Numbered from the stretch's first letter, positions 51,351 to 61,786 are shown. The stretch: DNA of 64,000 nucleotides from Achromobacter seleniivolatilans (GCF_030864005.1 NZ_CP132976.1:124001-188000), one strand, 5' to 3'. The notes: generated by a model from the letters alone, not told the origin. Made by a program: numbers and translations.

Positions 51351-54001
51351 TGAAGGTGCTTCTTCAGGCGGTAGAGGGCATCCAGCGCTTCGCGCGGGGT
51401 GAGGCTGTCGGGATCGATGGTGGCCAATTCTTCGCGCAGGGTGTCCAGCGCTTGGATGGCGTCGGACCGGTCCGCTTCGGCGTAGGCTTGCGCGTCGGCA
51501 TCTGCGGCGGCCGAGAACAGGCCCAATTGCGGCGTGGGGGCGCCTTGCGATTCCAGGCGTTCAAGTTCGCGCGTGGCCTGGCGGATCACGGCAGCGGGCA
51601 CGCCTGCCCGCTGCGCGACTTGAATCCCATAGCTGCGGCTGGCGGGACCTTCGCGCACTTCATGCAGGAAGACAATGCCGCCTGCCGATTCCGCGGCGGC
51701 CAGATGCACGTTGGCGGAAGCGGGTTGTTCAGCGGGCAGGCGGGTCAATTCAAAGTAGTGCGTGGCGAACAGCGTCAGCGCGCGGTTGTGGGCCAGCAGG
51801 CGGCAAGCAATGGCCCACGCCAGCGCCAAGCCGTCATAGGTGGACGTGCCGCGGCCGATCTCGTCCATCAGCACCAGGCTGTTGGGCGTGCTGGCGGACA
51901 GGATGGCGGCTGCTTCGGTCATCTCCATCATGAAGGTCGAACGGCCGCCAGCCAGGTCATCGGCTGCACCGATACGGGTAAAGATACGGTCGATCTTCCC
52001 GATACGCGCGCGCGTAGCCGGCACAAAACTGCCTATGCGCGCCAGCAGCACAATCAATGCGATCTGCCGCATATAAGTCGATTTACCGCCCATGTTCGGG
52101 CCGGTGATCAGCAGCATGCGGCGCGCCGGGTCCAGCCGGCAACCGTTGGGCGTGAAGCGCTCGATGGCGTGTTCGACCACGGGATGGCGGCCAGCCTCGA
52201 TGTCGATATCAGCCTGTTCCGACAGCTCTGGCGCCATCCAGTCGTGACGGCGTGCGTGCTCGGCCAGCGCGGCCAGCGTGTCCAGTTCAGCCAAAGCAGC
52301 TGCGCAGTCGGACAGGGGGCGCACATGTTCGGCCAGCACATCCAGCAACTGTTCAAAGAGCCACTTTTCGCGAGCCAGCGAACGGTCCTGCGCGGACAGT
52401 ACCTTGTCTTCCCAGGTTTTGAGTTCGGGGGTGATGTAGCGTTCGGCGTTTTTCAGCGTTTGGCGGCGTCGGTAGTCTTCCGGCACCTTGGCCGTCTGGC
52501 CCTTGCTGACTTCAATGTAGAAACCGTGGACTCGGTTGAACTCCACGCGCAGGTTACTGATGCCAGTGCGTTCGCGTTCGCGGGCTTCCAGCTTGACCAG
52601 GAAATCGCCGCCATCCGCCGCCAGACCGCGCAGTTCGTCCAGTTCGGCATCAAAGCCCGCAGCCAGTACGCCGCCGTCCCGAATGGCGACAGACGGTTCC
52701 GGCGCGATAGCGCGCACCAGCAGCGCTGCCAGCGCAGGGTCTACGGACAGGTGCGAGATCAGCTCGCCCAAGCGTGGCGACGACGCCATCGGGGCCACCA
52801 GATCGCGTAGCGCGGGCAGGGATTCCAGCGCGTCGCGCAAGCTGGCCAGCTCACGCGGGCGCACCGAGCGCAGCGCGAGCCGCGCAGCGATGCGTTCAAT
52901 GTCAGGGAATGCGTTGAGCGCGGCGCGCAGTGCTTCCAATAGGCCGGCTGACCCAAAAGTCTGCTCGACGTCCATACGGCCAGCCAGCAGAGCCGAGATG
53001 GCTTGCTGGCGCGCCAACGCTTGCTCGTTTTCGCGCAGGGGGTGATGCAGCCAGCGGCGCAGCAACCGGCTGCCCATCGGCGTGCGGCAGCCATCCAATA
53101 GCGAGAACAAGGTGGGCGAATCTTCGCCCGCCAGCGTCTGCGTCAACTCCAGGTTGCGGCGCGTGACGGGGTCCAGCAGCACGTACTGGCCGGGCCGTTC
53201 GGCTGACAGGCTTTGCACGTGGGCCAGCGCCTGCGACTGCGTGCGCGCGGCATACCGCAACAGCGCGCCCGCGGCGCAGATGCCTGCCGGCATGTCTTCG
53301 ATGTCAAAACCCGCCAGCGTGTCGGTCTTGAAGTGCGCCAGCAAGTGAGCGCGGGCGCCGTCGCTTTCAAAGTGCCAGTCGGGCACGCGAGCGCGGGCGC
53401 CGTCAAACGGGAAATCAAACTCAGCCGTGTCGGCGCAGATGATCTCGGCAGGGGCAACGCGGTGCAACTCAGATTCCAGCTGCGCAGGCGCGCATTCAGT
53501 CACGCGGAATTCGCCGCTGGCCAGATTCAGCCACGCCAGCCCGGCGCGCGGCGCGCGCGCATTGCCGGTCACGAACACGGCGGCAAGCGCCCGGTCGGCC
53601 TTAGGCGGGAGCAGGGCATCGTCGGTAAGCGTGCCCGGCGTGACGATGCGCACGATGCGGCGTTCGACAGGGCCCTTGGACGTGGCCGGATCACCGATCT
53701 GTTCGCAGATGGCAATGGATTCGCCCATGGCAACCAGCCGTGCCAGGTATTGCTCCATGGCGTGTACGGGCAGGCCCGCCATCGGGATAGGAATGCCGTT
53801 GGACGAGCCGCGCTTGGTCAGCGTCAGGTTGAGCAGACGCGCGCCGCGCTCCGCGTCTTCATAGAACATTTCATAGAAGTCGCCCATGCGGTAGAAGAGC
53901 AGCAAGGGGCCAGCCTCCGCTTTTAAGCGGAGATACTGCTGCATCATCGGAGTGTGGCCCACGTGGGCGTCGGCGGCGGTGTTTTGTGTTGCTGAATTCA
54001 T
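51347..54001 (-). CDS. mutS: DNA mismatch repair protein MutS
   Basis: An 884-residue MutS. The N-terminal mismatch-reading motif [11 protein letters not shown] (Phe-x-Glu), the Walker [17 protein letters not shown], the Walker [21 protein letters not shown] and the downstream ATHYFELT are all present. Full length. Start placed at 54001 by homology of [20 protein letters not shown] to other starts; the long frame beyond it is not coding. Confidence 0.95.
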   Translation of the reverse strand: MNSATQNTAADAHVGHTPMMQQYLRLKAEAGPLLLFYRMGDFYEMFYEDAERGARLLNLTLTKRGSSNGIPIPMAGLPVHAMEQYLARLVAMGESIAICEQIGDPATSKGPVERRIVRIVTPGTLTDDALLPPKADRALAAVFVTGNARAPRAGLAWLNLASGEFRVTECAPAQLESELHRVAPAEIICADTAEFDFPFDGARARVPDWHFESDGARAHLLAHFKTDTLAGFDIEDMPAGICAAGALLRYAARTQSQALAHVQSLSAERPGQYVLLDPVTRRNLELTQTLAGEDSPTLFSLLDGCRTPMGSRLLRRWLHHPLRENEQALARQQAISALLAGRMDVEQTFGSAGLLEALRAALNAFPDIERIAARLALRSVRPRELASLRDALESLPALRDLVAPMASSPRLGELISHLSVDPALAALLVRAIAPEPSVAIRDGGVLAAGFDAELDELRGLAADGGDFLVKLEARERERTGISNLRVEFNRVHGFYIEVSKGQTAKVPEDYRRRQTLKNAERYITPELKTWEDKVLSAQDRSLAREKWLFEQLLDVLAEHVRPLSDCAAALAELDTLAALAEHARRHDWMAPELSEQADIDIEAGRHPVVEHAIERFTPNGCRLDPARRMLLITGPNMGGKSTYMRQIALIVLLARIGSFVPATRARIGKIDRIFTRIGAADDLAGGRSTFMMEMTEAAAILSASTPNSLVLMDEIGRGTSTYDGLALAWAIACRLLAHNRALTLFATHYFELTRLPAEQPASANVHLAAAESAGGIVFLHEVREGPASRSYGIQVAQRAGVPAAVIRQATRELERLESQGAPTPQLGLFSAAADADAQAYAEADRSDAIQALDTLREELATIDPDSLTPREALDALYRLKKHLQ

Positions 54002-54302
54002 GCCCGTGATTGTATCGGGCCGGCTGGCCGGGTGCGGCGCCGGGGGAGACAGTTTTGGCGCGCGTTGATTTTTTTCGGGGTCAGGGCGGGAAATGTTCAG
54101 CGGCTTGCGCCTGCGCAACCCATGCGCCACGTTTCGAAAAGCCCAAACCCAGCAGTCATCAAAGTGCTCGCGCACAAGGGCGCGCTCGGCGTCGCAATTC
54201 GTTTGAGTTTGCTGCGGCATCCAGACGGCCAGGCTTGCTGCGCCAGACCGCGCCCGGCACAATCGCACGACAGCGGCACTGTGTATGCCGCCGGAGCAGC
54301 AG
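54002..54302. other. Divergent intergenic region, no gene seen
   Basis: Between mutS and the aldose epimerase. Open frames here are shadows without Shine-Dalgarno. Presumably holds both promoters. Confidence 0.5.
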
Positions 54303-55211
54303 ATGCCGGATTTACCTTTTGCCCAGGGTGTTGACGCGACCGAGCGCGTAACGATCGCCAGCGGCGCGCACCGGGCCGAATTCGCGCCGGGTGGCGGCGG
54401 GCGCTTGACCCGCTTGTCCACCGGCGCGCATGACTGGATTGTGCCGTTGACCGCCACAGAATGGCCGGCCGGCAAGTGGCCGCGCGCCGGGTCCTATCCC
54501 TTGACGCCGTATTCCAACCGCATCCGGGACGGGGTGTTTACGTTCAATGGCGCCCGCCATGTCCTGCAATCTGTGCCGGGCCGGCCGCATGCGATTCATG
54601 GCGCGGGGCTGTATCTACCTTGGCAGGTGCGCAACCTGACCGAAGACAGCGTTGATCTGGTGCTGAATCAGCCTGCTGGCGTGCTGGGCTGGCCGTGGCC
54701 GTTTGAATGCGTGCAGCGCTATCGGCTGGATGCGCGCGGGCTTAACCTGAGCCTGGCGATCATCAATCATGGCGATACGCCCATGCCCTTCGGTTTGGGG
54801 ATTCATCCTTACTTCACGGCAGAACGGGTCACCTTGAATGCGCGCCGTGTGTGGCCCGCTGATGCGGACGGGCTGCCTACGGGCAGCAAGGTCAAGCATG
54901 TGCGTGAGCTACGCCAGTCGGCCGAAGGTTGCGACACCTACCTGTCGCAATGGGCGGGGCGCGCCACCTTGCATTGGCCAGACGGCCACGAACTGGCGCT
55001 GCATGCAGACCCGGCGTTTGCGCATGTGGTGGTCTACACCGCGCCGGGCGCGGATTTTCTATGCGTTGAACCGGTGACCAATTTGGCGGATGCCTTCAAT
55101 CTGGCGGCCTCGGGAGACACGCGCACCGGCATGCAGGTGCTGGACCCGGGCTCGCGCTTTAGCGCCACTGCGTTGCTGGGCTTGACGCTAGCGCGCGGCA
55201 CGCGCGGCTGA
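54303..55211 (+). CDS. Aldose 1-epimerase family protein
   Basis: A 302-residue galactose-mutarotase-like enzyme. The fold's motifs are seen as [20 protein letters not shown] (Arg), [17 protein letters not shown] (His) and [10 protein letters not shown] (His). Glu toward the C-terminus in [15 protein letters not shown]. It interconverts alpha and beta anomers of sugars. A GGAG before the ATG at 54303 favours it over one at 54285. Confidence 0.85.
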   Translation: MPDLPFAQGVDATERVTIASGAHRAEFAPGGGGRLTRLSTGAHDWIVPLTATEWPAGKWPRAGSYPLTPYSNRIRDGVFTFNGARHVLQSVPGRPHAIHGAGLYLPWQVRNLTEDSVDLVLNQPAGVLGWPWPFECVQRYRLDARGLNLSLAIINHGDTPMPFGLGIHPYFTAERVTLNARRVWPADADGLPTGSKVKHVRELRQSAEGCDTYLSQWAGRATLHWPDGHELALHADPAFAHVVVYTAPGADFLCVEPVTNLADAFNLAASGDTRTGMQVLDPGSRFSATALLGLTLARGTRG

Positions 55212-55296
55212 CGCGGGGCTGCGTTCGAACATGGCGCTTGGAGAGCGTCGCTTCCTCCGGCGATAATCCGGACAAAACCAGTCTAGGAGTTCCCTC

Positions 55297-55653
55297 GTGA
55301 AAAAGCTCAGCACCGAACAATTGCAGGCTGCGGCCGAAACGCTGCGCCGGGTGCAAGAGAAGCTGGCCCGCTCGGGCAGCCTGCCGCTTGAGCCCACCAT
55401 CTACGCCAGTGCCAAGGGCTTTCGCCGCAACGTGCCGGAGTATGTCTGGACCTGGTTGTCTGGCCTGCTGGCGCCGCACAAGAGTCTGTCCGCCTGGATG
55501 GACACGCATCAGGCTGGATGGCGCGACGGAAAGATTCCCGCAGCAGTGGTCTACGCCCGCACCGAGAACGGCTGGTTTCAATGGCTGGTTGCCGAGCTGG
55601 AGTCAGAGATCAATGATCCGCATGCCCGCGCGAAGCGGGAAGGGCGCGGCTAA
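55297..55653 (+). CDS. Hypothetical protein
   Basis: A 118-residue protein with an alpha-helical start (KLSTEQLQAAAETLRRVQEK) and aromatic middle (EYVWTWLSGLLAPHKSLSAW). No domain recognised. Good context: starts 85 bases after the epimerase and ends before a convergent membrane gene. Confidence 0.65.
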   Translation: MKKLSTEQLQAAAETLRRVQEKLARSGSLPLEPTIYASAKGFRRNVPEYVWTWLSGLLAPHKSLSAWMDTHQAGWRDGKIPAAVVYARTENGWFQWLVAELESEINDPHARAKREGRG

Positions 55654-55668
55654 GGCTGCGAGGGCGCT

Positions 55669-55929
55669 TTATGCGCGCCGGGCGGCGCGCAGCCGCTGGA
55701 ACAGATGAAACGCCGTTTCCAGCACGGCGCCTGCCAGCAGCGCGGCCACGATTGACTCCACAACCAGCGTATCCCACAGCCGTGGCGGGCCCACGCGGAA
55801 CTGGATCGTGTCGAACACCATGCCGGCCGAGATGCCCGCAACGATGACGGCTCTCCATCCTTGCAATGGCGCCACGCGGAGCATGGCCAGGGTGAACGCG
55901 ACCATGCCCCACAGCAGGGGCTCAAGCAT
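55669..55929 (-). CDS. Small integral membrane protein (VanZ-like)
   Basis: An 86-residue protein with three hydrophobic segments (LEPLLWGMVAFTLAMLRV, then AVIVAGISAGMVFDTIQF and LVVESIVAALLAGAVLETAF) from the ATG at 55929. The start may lie further up, where the frame stays open and an AGGAG is seen, but no ATG. The family is unclear; it may be VanZ- or YccF-like. Confidence 0.55.
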   Translation of the reverse strand: MLEPLLWGMVAFTLAMLRVAPLQGWRAVIVAGISAGMVFDTIQFRVGPPRLWDTLVVESIVAALLAGAVLETAFHLFQRLRAARRA

Positions 55930-56065
55930 CTGTTCGATCAGGTGGGCAAGCAGAAAAAACTCCTGAAAATGGCGCGACAACGGTACGCCCGAGTTTTTAC
56001 CGCTTTCCGGCTGTAATAGCGAGCTATCCCGCCCGTGGCGGGCGAGATATCTCGCAATGGCAGGA

Positions 56066-57079
56066 TCAGAAGCCTTCCAGCACCACCTTGCCCTGCGCCT
56101 TGCCACTTTCAAGGAAGGCGTGCGCACGGCGCAGGTTTTCGGCGTTGATCTTGCCGTAGTGCTCTCCCAGAGTCGTGCGCAGCGTGCCGCGGTCTATCAG
56201 GCGGGCAGCCTGGTTCAGCAATTCGTGCTGGGCGATCATGTCGGGCGTGTTGTGCAGCGGGCGGGCAAACATGAATTCCCAGTGCAAAGATGCCGACTTG
56301 CCTTTCAGCAGGCGCACGTCGATGGCAGATGGGTCGTCGATCAACGCAATTTTTCCTTGCGGGGCGATCGCTTCGGCCATTTGCGGGAAGTGCTTGTCGG
56401 TCTGGTTCAGGCCGGCAATGTAGCTGACCTGATCAAAGCCGATACGTTTGAGCTCTTCGGTCAAAGGTTTGCTGTGGTCAATCACGTGATGGGCGCCCAG
56501 CTCGCGCACCCAGGCCTGCGTTTCAGGGCGTGAGGCGGTTCCGATTACGGTCAATCCGGTCAGTTGGCGGGCCAATTGCACCAGAATGGAACCCACGCCG
56601 CCGGCCGCGCCGATGACCAGCAAACTGCGCTGGCTGGGCGCAGCGTTGTCCAGCACGCGCAGGCGGTCAAACAGGAGTTCCCAGGCGGTGATGGTGGTCA
56701 GTGGCAGCGCCGCAGCCTGGGCGAAGTCCAGGCTTTTCGGCATATGGCCGACGATGCGCTCGTCCACCACATGCCGCTCGCTGTTGGCGCCGGGGCGAGT
56801 CAACGCGCCTGCGTACCAGACGCGGTCGCCGGGCTTGAACAGGCTGGTCTTGGCGCCTGCGGCGCGGACCACTCCGGCAGCGTCCCAGCCAATGATCTCC
56901 GGCTTGCCCTCTTTAGCGGGGCGGTTGGCGCGGATCTTCACGTCCACCGGATTGACCGAGATGGCGTGCACATCGACCAGCAGGTCGTGATCGCCGGGCA
57001 CCGGCTCGGCGACCGTGATGTCCTGCAAAGATTCGGCGTCGGAGGACGGCAGATTCTTGAAGTAGGCAATAGCTTTCAT
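56066..57079 (-). CDS. Zinc-less NADPH:quinone reductase-like MDR protein
   Basis: A 337-residue medium-chain dehydrogenase of the quinone oxidoreductase branch: VDVHAISVNPVDVKIRANRP, IGWDAAGVVRAAGAKTSLFK and the NADPH loop VIGAAGGVGSILVQLARQL. No zinc-ligand cysteines were seen. Close downstream of an SDR gene on the same strand with 17 bases between, so likely one operon. Confidence 0.88.
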   Translation of the reverse strand: MKAIAYFKNLPSSDAESLQDITVAEPVPGDHDLLVDVHAISVNPVDVKIRANRPAKEGKPEIIGWDAAGVVRAAGAKTSLFKPGDRVWYAGALTRPGANSERHVVDERIVGHMPKSLDFAQAAALPLTTITAWELLFDRLRVLDNAAPSQRSLLVIGAAGGVGSILVQLARQLTGLTVIGTASRPETQAWVRELGAHHVIDHSKPLTEELKRIGFDQVSYIAGLNQTDKHFPQMAEAIAPQGKIALIDDPSAIDVRLLKGKSASLHWEFMFARPLHNTPDMIAQHELLNQAARLIDRGTLRTTLGEHYGKINAENLRRAHAFLESGKAQGKVVLEGF

Positions 57080-57096
57080 TGGGCTCAACTCAGGGA

Positions 57097-57891
57097 TCAA
57101 AGAATGGAGCGGACGACGCCGCCATCGACACGCAACGCGGCACCGTTGGTGGCCGAGGCTTGTGTGGAGCAGGTGTAGACAACCATATTGGCCACTTCTT
57201 CCACCGTGGCCAGCCGGCGCAGCAGCGACGTCGGGCGGTGCTGGGCAACAAAGTCTTGTTCCATCTGGGCTTGCGATACGCCTTGTTCCTTGGCCATCTC
57301 GGCGAAGAAATCGGCCACGCCTTCAGAGCGGGTAGGGCCGGGCAGCACGGCGTTGACGGTGACGCCCGTGCCGGCGGTCAATTCGGCCAAGCCGCGCGAA
57401 ACGCCCAGCAGCGCGGTTTTGCTGACGCCGTAGTGGATCATTTCGGCAGGAATCTGCACTCCGGATTCGCTGGAAATAAAGATTACGCGGCCCCAGTTGG
57501 CGGCCATCATGCGCGGCAGGTAATAGCGCGACAGGCGGATGCCGCTCATGACATTCGTGTTCAACATGTTTTGCCAGTCATCGTCCGTGATTTCGGTGAA
57601 CGATTTAGGCGCGAAAAAGCCAGCGTTATTGACCAGGATATCCACGTCAGGATGAGCGGCGCTGACCGATGCGGCGCCATCCGCTGTAGCCAGGTCCGCC
57701 TGCACGGTACTGACCTGCGCGTCGGGAAATTTCTGAGTGATGGTGGCCGCGGCTCGGGCCAGCTTATCGGCGTTGCGGCCATGCAGAACGACTTGCGCGC
57801 CAGCTTCAGCCAGTCCTAAAGCGATGGCTAATCCAATGCCGCCGGATGATCCGGTGACGAGGGCCTTCTTGCCGTGTAGTTCGATTTTCAT
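57097..57891 (-). CDS. SDR-family oxidoreductase
   Basis: A 264-residue short-chain dehydrogenase: NAD(P) loop TGSSGGIGLAIALGL, NNAGFFAPKSF and the catalytic Ser/Tyr/Lys in SSESGVQIPAEMIHYGVSK. The glycine-rich loop and C-terminus LRVDGGVVRSIL are typical. Divergent from a LysR regulator 112 bases away. Confidence 0.92.
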   Translation of the reverse strand: MKIELHGKKALVTGSSGGIGLAIALGLAEAGAQVVLHGRNADKLARAAATITQKFPDAQVSTVQADLATADGAASVSAAHPDVDILVNNAGFFAPKSFTEITDDDWQNMLNTNVMSGIRLSRYYLPRMMAANWGRVIFISSESGVQIPAEMIHYGVSKTALLGVSRGLAELTAGTGVTVNAVLPGPTRSEGVADFFAEMAKEQGVSQAQMEQDFVAQHRPTSLLRRLATVEEVANMVVYTCSTQASATNGAALRVDGGVVRSIL

Positions 57892-58003
57892 GCGGTGACT
57901 CCAAAGGGTCTCGGGGGTAGGGCCATCATTACCCAGTCCGAAGCGATGAAAAACCGGCTAGCATCGGACTCAGTTTCAATAATTTTTTGAAAATAAGGCA
58001 GCC

Positions 58004-58906
58004 ATGGTCCGGTTCGAAGACTTGAAGATCTTTGTTGCAGCGGCCGATCAGGGCAGCTTTTCTGCCGCCGCACGCGAATTGGATCTGACGCCAGCGGTCG
58101 CCAGCGCGGCGCTCAAACGCCTGGAATTGACGCTGGACACGCGCTTGTTCGTGCGCTCCACCCGCAGCTTGCGCCTGACGAGCGATGGCGAGCGTTATCT
58201 AGAATACGCCCGGTCTGCGCTGTCTACGCTTGAAGCGGGCAAAAATGCCATGGCACGCGACAAGACTGGCATCTCTGGCACCTTGTCGATATCCATACCG
58301 TCTGATCTGGGGCGGCACGTGTTGCTGCCCTGGCTGGATGACTTTCAGGTCCAGCATCCGCGGGTCAGTTTCCAGGTGCGTATCAGCGACCGGTTGGCGG
58401 ATCTGTACCGCCAGCCCGTCGATATTGCGGTGCGCTACGGCACGCCAAACGATTCGGCTTTGGTGGCCTTGCCCCTGGCCGAGCACAACCGCCGTGTGGT
58501 CTGCGCTTCGCCCGGATATCTGGCGCGTCATGGCGTGCCGCAAGCGCCTGGCGATCTGCGCCGCCACAATTGCCTGTCTTTCGTGCTGGGTGAAACCTTG
58601 CACGACCGTTGGACGTTCGAGCGCGAGGGCGCCAGTCAGACGGTGCCCGTAAAGGGAGACCGGGTGGGCGATGACGGCGACCTGGTGCGCCGCTGGGCAC
58701 TGGCGGGGCACGGCGTGGCCTACAAGTCGCGTTATGACGTGTTGTCCGATCTGCGGGCGGGCCGTCTGGTCGAGCTGCTGGCGGACTACGTCAGCGAGCC
58801 ATCCCCTTTGTATTTGCTCTGCGTGCATCGCATGCTGCTGTCGCCCGCCGTCAGACGGTTGCGAGAGTTTCTGCAAGAACGCTTCAAGCAGTTCGAAGCC
58901 GGCTAA
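58004..58906 (+). CDS. LysR-family regulator
   Basis: A 300-residue LysR protein: HTH FEDLKIFVAAADQGSFSAAA and LDLTPAVASAALKRLELTLD; effector domain with DIAVRYGTPNDSALVALPLA. Divergent from SDR/MDR genes, so it probably controls them. Strong LysR length and composition. Confidence 0.92.
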   Translation: MVRFEDLKIFVAAADQGSFSAAARELDLTPAVASAALKRLELTLDTRLFVRSTRSLRLTSDGERYLEYARSALSTLEAGKNAMARDKTGISGTLSISIPSDLGRHVLLPWLDDFQVQHPRVSFQVRISDRLADLYRQPVDIAVRYGTPNDSALVALPLAEHNRRVVCASPGYLARHGVPQAPGDLRRHNCLSFVLGETLHDRWTFEREGASQTVPVKGDRVGDDGDLVRRWALAGHGVAYKSRYDVLSDLRAGRLVELLADYVSEPSPLYLLCVHRMLLSPAVRRLREFLQERFKQFEAG

Positions 58907-59059
58907 GCGCCTGGAGCCATACCGCGCGTCGAAACTCGTAACACCAGGCTGGCGCTGCGGGGGTATCCTGTGAGTTCGAATGGATTGCCGGTCGCACGCG
59001 CCGGAACAAGGCCAACGCACCGACGATTCATGACTCACCCCCCTTAGCGGAGACGAGCT

Positions 59060-59275
59060 ATGTCGAATCACGTTTATAAGCAGATCGAATTGGTGGGCTC
59101 TTCCACCAAGTCCACCGATGATGCTATTTCCAAAGCTATAGAACGCGCATCCGAGACCTTGCGCAATCTTGATTGGTTCGAAGTCACCGAGGTGCGCGGC
59201 CACATCAAGAATGGCAAGGTGGCGCATTGGCAGGTCGGTTTGAAGATCGGTATGCGCCTGGAAGGCAACGAGTAA
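59060..59275 (+). CDS. Dodecin family flavin-binding protein
   Basis: A 71-residue dodecin: HVYKQIELVGSSTKSTDDAI, then TLRNLDWFEVTEVRGHIKNG with the flavin-stacking Trp, and GKVAHWQVGLKIGMRLEG. Dodecamers store FMN or riboflavin. Good fit to family length. Confidence 0.92.
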   Translation: MSNHVYKQIELVGSSTKSTDDAISKAIERASETLRNLDWFEVTEVRGHIKNGKVAHWQVGLKIGMRLEGNE

Positions 59276-59349
59276 TTCCGTCGCTGCTTCTTTTTTGAGC
59301 ACGCCTTCCAAGTGATTGTCGGATAAGGACTTTTCAGACTTGTTGTCCG

Positions 59350-59866
59350 ACTGTTCATAGGCTTGTCCACATTCCATGGGGACAAGCCTGTTTCGTTTTT
59401 GGGGCCGCGTGAACTGTCCACAGCCTGGCATCGGGCGGCGGCGCATGTGAGCGTTTTTTGCCCGCTGCCTGCAAGTCATTGGGATATAAGGGGATTTGAA
59501 GAGTGCCCTGGAACTGTCCTCAGGCTTATCCACATTTGCCGGGGACAACATCGGCTCCGATTCAGGCGATTGGGCTATTGTTGACCACCCCTTGCAGGGC
59601 GTTGATATCGTTGGGGATTTTCGACCTGCCCTCAGACTGTCCTCATGCTTGTCCACAGAATGCTGGGACAAATCCACACACCCTCAACGCTTCATGAAAC
59701 CGCTGGGCATGCATCCAGGTTTTTTGTGAATAAATACGCCGAATCTCATCCAAAAGGATGATTGCGCATTGTTTGATCACCCTGCGCAAGTGCTTGAACT
59801 GATGACGATTTTTGACTCTACCCCAATACTGTCCTCAAGCTTCTCCACAGTTGACGGGGATAACTT
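59350..59866. repeat. Cluster of DnaA-box-like repeat units in a long intergenic region
   Basis: Four copies of a unit like ACTGTCCTCA-GCTTnTCCACA-(8-10)-GGGGAYAA lie at 59350-59390, 59513-59549, 59636-59680 and 59828-59866, plus a partial ACTGTCCACAG at 59413. Each carries TTnTCCACA (the second is a perfect TTATCCACA DnaA box) and an inverted box. No gene in 59276-59997. Confidence 0.6.
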
Positions 59867-59903
59867 CGCAAGGGCGGGGCGCAGATCCTGCGGCCCAATA
59901 AAA

Positions 59904-59929
59904 AAGCCCCCCGACGAATCGGGGGGCTT
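59904..59929 (-). terminator. Intrinsic terminator of the FMN reductase gene
   Basis: Minus-strand hairpin with arms AAGCCCCCCG / CGGGGGGCTT (59904-59929) followed by a T run on the minus strand, 69 bases beyond the stop of the reductase gene. Confidence 0.85.
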
Positions 59930-59997
59930 GATCGCCCGGAGGTAGAGCGGGCGATCGGCGCCGGCCAGGGATTGACCCCGGCCGGCAGCGGCGGCGA

Positions 59998-60552
59998 TCA
60001 GGTGTTCAGCTTTTTGACCCAGTCCACATAACGGTCGATCCAGCCTTGCAGGAACTTGCGCGTGCCTTCGTTCGTGATGTTGAACTGATCATCAACCAGG
60101 CCATCCGTGTATTGCAGGAAGACTTCGGGCGTGGTCAGGGAATTGGCGCCCTCGGCGGCGAGAATATTGCGCAAGTGCTGTTGCATCAGCGCGGTGCCAG
60201 CGGCGCTCGGAGACGCGCCGACGATGCCTACGGCCTTGCCCGTCCACGAGTTCTGGCCCCAAGGGCGCGAGCCCCAGTCGATCGCATTCTTGATAGCCGT
60301 GGGCACCGAGCGGTTGTGCTCGGGCGAGACAAACAAAATGCCTTGGGCATCGGCGATCTGCTGCTTGAGCTTGGCGGCAGGCGGGGGCAGGTTGTTTTCG
60401 TTGTCCTGGTTGTACAGCGGGATGTCGCCCAGGCTCACATATTCGAACTTGAAGTCCGCGGGAACCAGTTTTTCCAAGGCACGCGCCAGACGCAAATTGA
60501 TCGACGCGGCGCGCAGGCTTCCGACGAAAACCGCAATCTTGTATGTGCTCAT
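59998..60552 (-). CDS. NADPH-dependent FMN reductase family protein
   Basis: A 184-residue flavodoxin-like reductase: FVGSLRAASINLRLARALEK (phosphate loop), FVSPEHNRSVPTAIKNAIDW (FMN isoalloxazine loop) and GIVGASPSAAGTALMQQHLR. It reduces FMN or quinones with NADPH. ATG 60552 starts the conserved MSTYKIAVFVGS. Confidence 0.92.
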   Translation of the reverse strand: MSTYKIAVFVGSLRAASINLRLARALEKLVPADFKFEYVSLGDIPLYNQDNENNLPPPAAKLKQQIADAQGILFVSPEHNRSVPTAIKNAIDWGSRPWGQNSWTGKAVGIVGASPSAAGTALMQQHLRNILAAEGANSLTTPEVFLQYTDGLVDDQFNITNEGTRKFLQGWIDRYVDWVKKLNT

Positions 60553-60655
60553 GGGCAAATGCTCCAACGGTGTAAAGGAATACCCAGTGTAGACCTGGAC
60601 CGTGACACGCTCAATGCCGATTGCACATATTGATATGCAGCGCCTTGTGCGTGCG

Positions 60656-61030
60656 CTATGTCATCAGGCTGACATGCGCGGACACCACGCGCCAGCCTTC
60701 GGGCGTGCGCATCCAGGTCTGGCTCTGACGCCCAGTACGATCGCTGCCCTCGCGCTGAAATTCCAGGTTGGCGGTGGCGAAGTCGGTGCCGTATGTGGTG
60801 ATGGCAGTGCGCAGTACGCGGCGGGCCAAACCTTGCGGAGAACGCGCGGCGCGAAAGGCGCGGATGGCGTCGTAGCCATACAGATTCTCGCCTGCGCCAT
60901 ATCGCAACGTGTGCGGGCTGTTCCAGAACAGGGTGTCCAGCTCGTCGACCAGATTGTTCACCAGCGCCGTTTCATAGCGCTTACACGCGGCGGTGACTTC
61001 AGCCACCACGTCGGGCAGATTGATTTCCAT
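60656..61030 (-). CDS. hpxZ: Oxalurate catabolism protein HpxZ-like (AtzH-like)
   Basis: A 124-residue SnoaL/DUF3225-type protein starting [20 protein letters not shown] with [20 protein letters not shown], the HpxZ pattern. HpxZ is part of the hpx pathway for oxalurate/hypoxanthine-derived nitrogen. Two palindromic operators lie just upstream. An alternative start MPME lies two codons up. Confidence 0.85.
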   Translation of the reverse strand: MEINLPDVVAEVTAACKRYETALVNNLVDELDTLFWNSPHTLRYGAGENLYGYDAIRAFRAARSPQGLARRVLRTAITTYGTDFATANLEFQREGSDRTGRQSQTWMRTPEGWRVVSAHVSLMT

Positions 61031-61046
61031 AGGCATCTCCGGGTTT

Positions 61047-61090
61047 GCACCAATATGGTGCGAGTTGTAGGGGTAATCACCAATATGGTG
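61047..61090. promoter_or_regulatory. Tandem palindromic operators upstream of hpxZ
   Basis: Two copies of a 13-base palindrome CACCAATATGGTG: GCACCAATATGGTGC (61047-61061) and CACCAATATGGTG (61078-61090), centres 30 bases apart, about three helical turns. Placed 17 and 48 bases before the hpxZ start. The GntR protein nearby is a candidate binder. Confidence 0.55.
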
Positions 61091-61230
61091 TGTTGTGCGG
61101 TGCGCAAAGTTCTTGGCAATGTGGTCTGGCGGCCCTAGCTGCTGGGGAAATGCTGCGCTGCAAAGCTGGCACGCGGCTTGCTAGGGTTAACACTGCATAA
61201 CAAGCTGCATCGATGCCCAGGAGTTCCACC

Positions 61231-61773
61231 ATGTCCAGTTCCGCTGTTTCTGCCCCGGTCACCATGCTGGTCACCCGGCACATTACCCCCGAACGCTATA
61301 GCGATTTTCTGTCCTGGATGCGCCAGGGCGAAATCCTGGCGGCAGGTTTTCCGGGGTTTCTGGGGTCGGGCGTGTTGCAGCCGCCCGAGGGCGGGGACCA
61401 GTATCAAATCGTGCTCCGTTTTAGCGACGAAGCCAGCCTGAATCGTTGGGAAAAATCGCTGCCGCGCCGCATGTGGCTCGAGCGCGGCGCAAACCTGGTG
61501 CGCGCCAGTCATGAGCATCGCGTCAGCGGTACGGACAGCTGGTTTGCGCCCAAGGCCGCCAGCGCGCCGCCGCGCTGGAAGCAGGCGGTCAGTATTTGGC
61601 TGGCCTACTTTCCGGTCTTGCTGGTGTTTTCGATGCTGGTCAGCGAACACTTGATTGCCCTGCCCGTATTCTGGCGCGTCTTGATCACCAGCGTCACCCT
61701 GACGCCCATCATGGTGTTTGTCTGCATTCCGGTCATCACGCGCGTGTTGCATCGCTGGTTGCGCGCTGGTTGA
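61231..61773 (+). CDS. Antibiotic biosynthesis monooxygenase-domain membrane protein
   Basis: A 180-residue protein with an ABM domain (VTMLVTRHITPERYSDFLSW, then FPGFLGSGVLQPPEGGDQYQ) followed by two membrane helices (SIWLAYFPVLLVFSMLVSE and VLITSVTLTPIMVFVCIPV). The membrane-anchored ABM type is found in many proteobacteria, role unknown. CAGGAG precedes ATG 61231. Confidence 0.85.
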   Translation: MSSSAVSAPVTMLVTRHITPERYSDFLSWMRQGEILAAGFPGFLGSGVLQPPEGGDQYQIVLRFSDEASLNRWEKSLPRRMWLERGANLVRASHEHRVSGTDSWFAPKAASAPPRWKQAVSIWLAYFPVLLVFSMLVSEHLIALPVFWRVLITSVTLTPIMVFVCIPVITRVLHRWLRAG

Positions 61774-61786
61774 GTTCTGCCACGCG

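Noticed and set aside
58199..59677. Long minus-strand frame across LysR and dodecin genes
   Set aside because: Overlaps two confident genes and the repeat cluster; the piece over the repeats gives repeated PMSP-like peptides from the repeats, not a protein.
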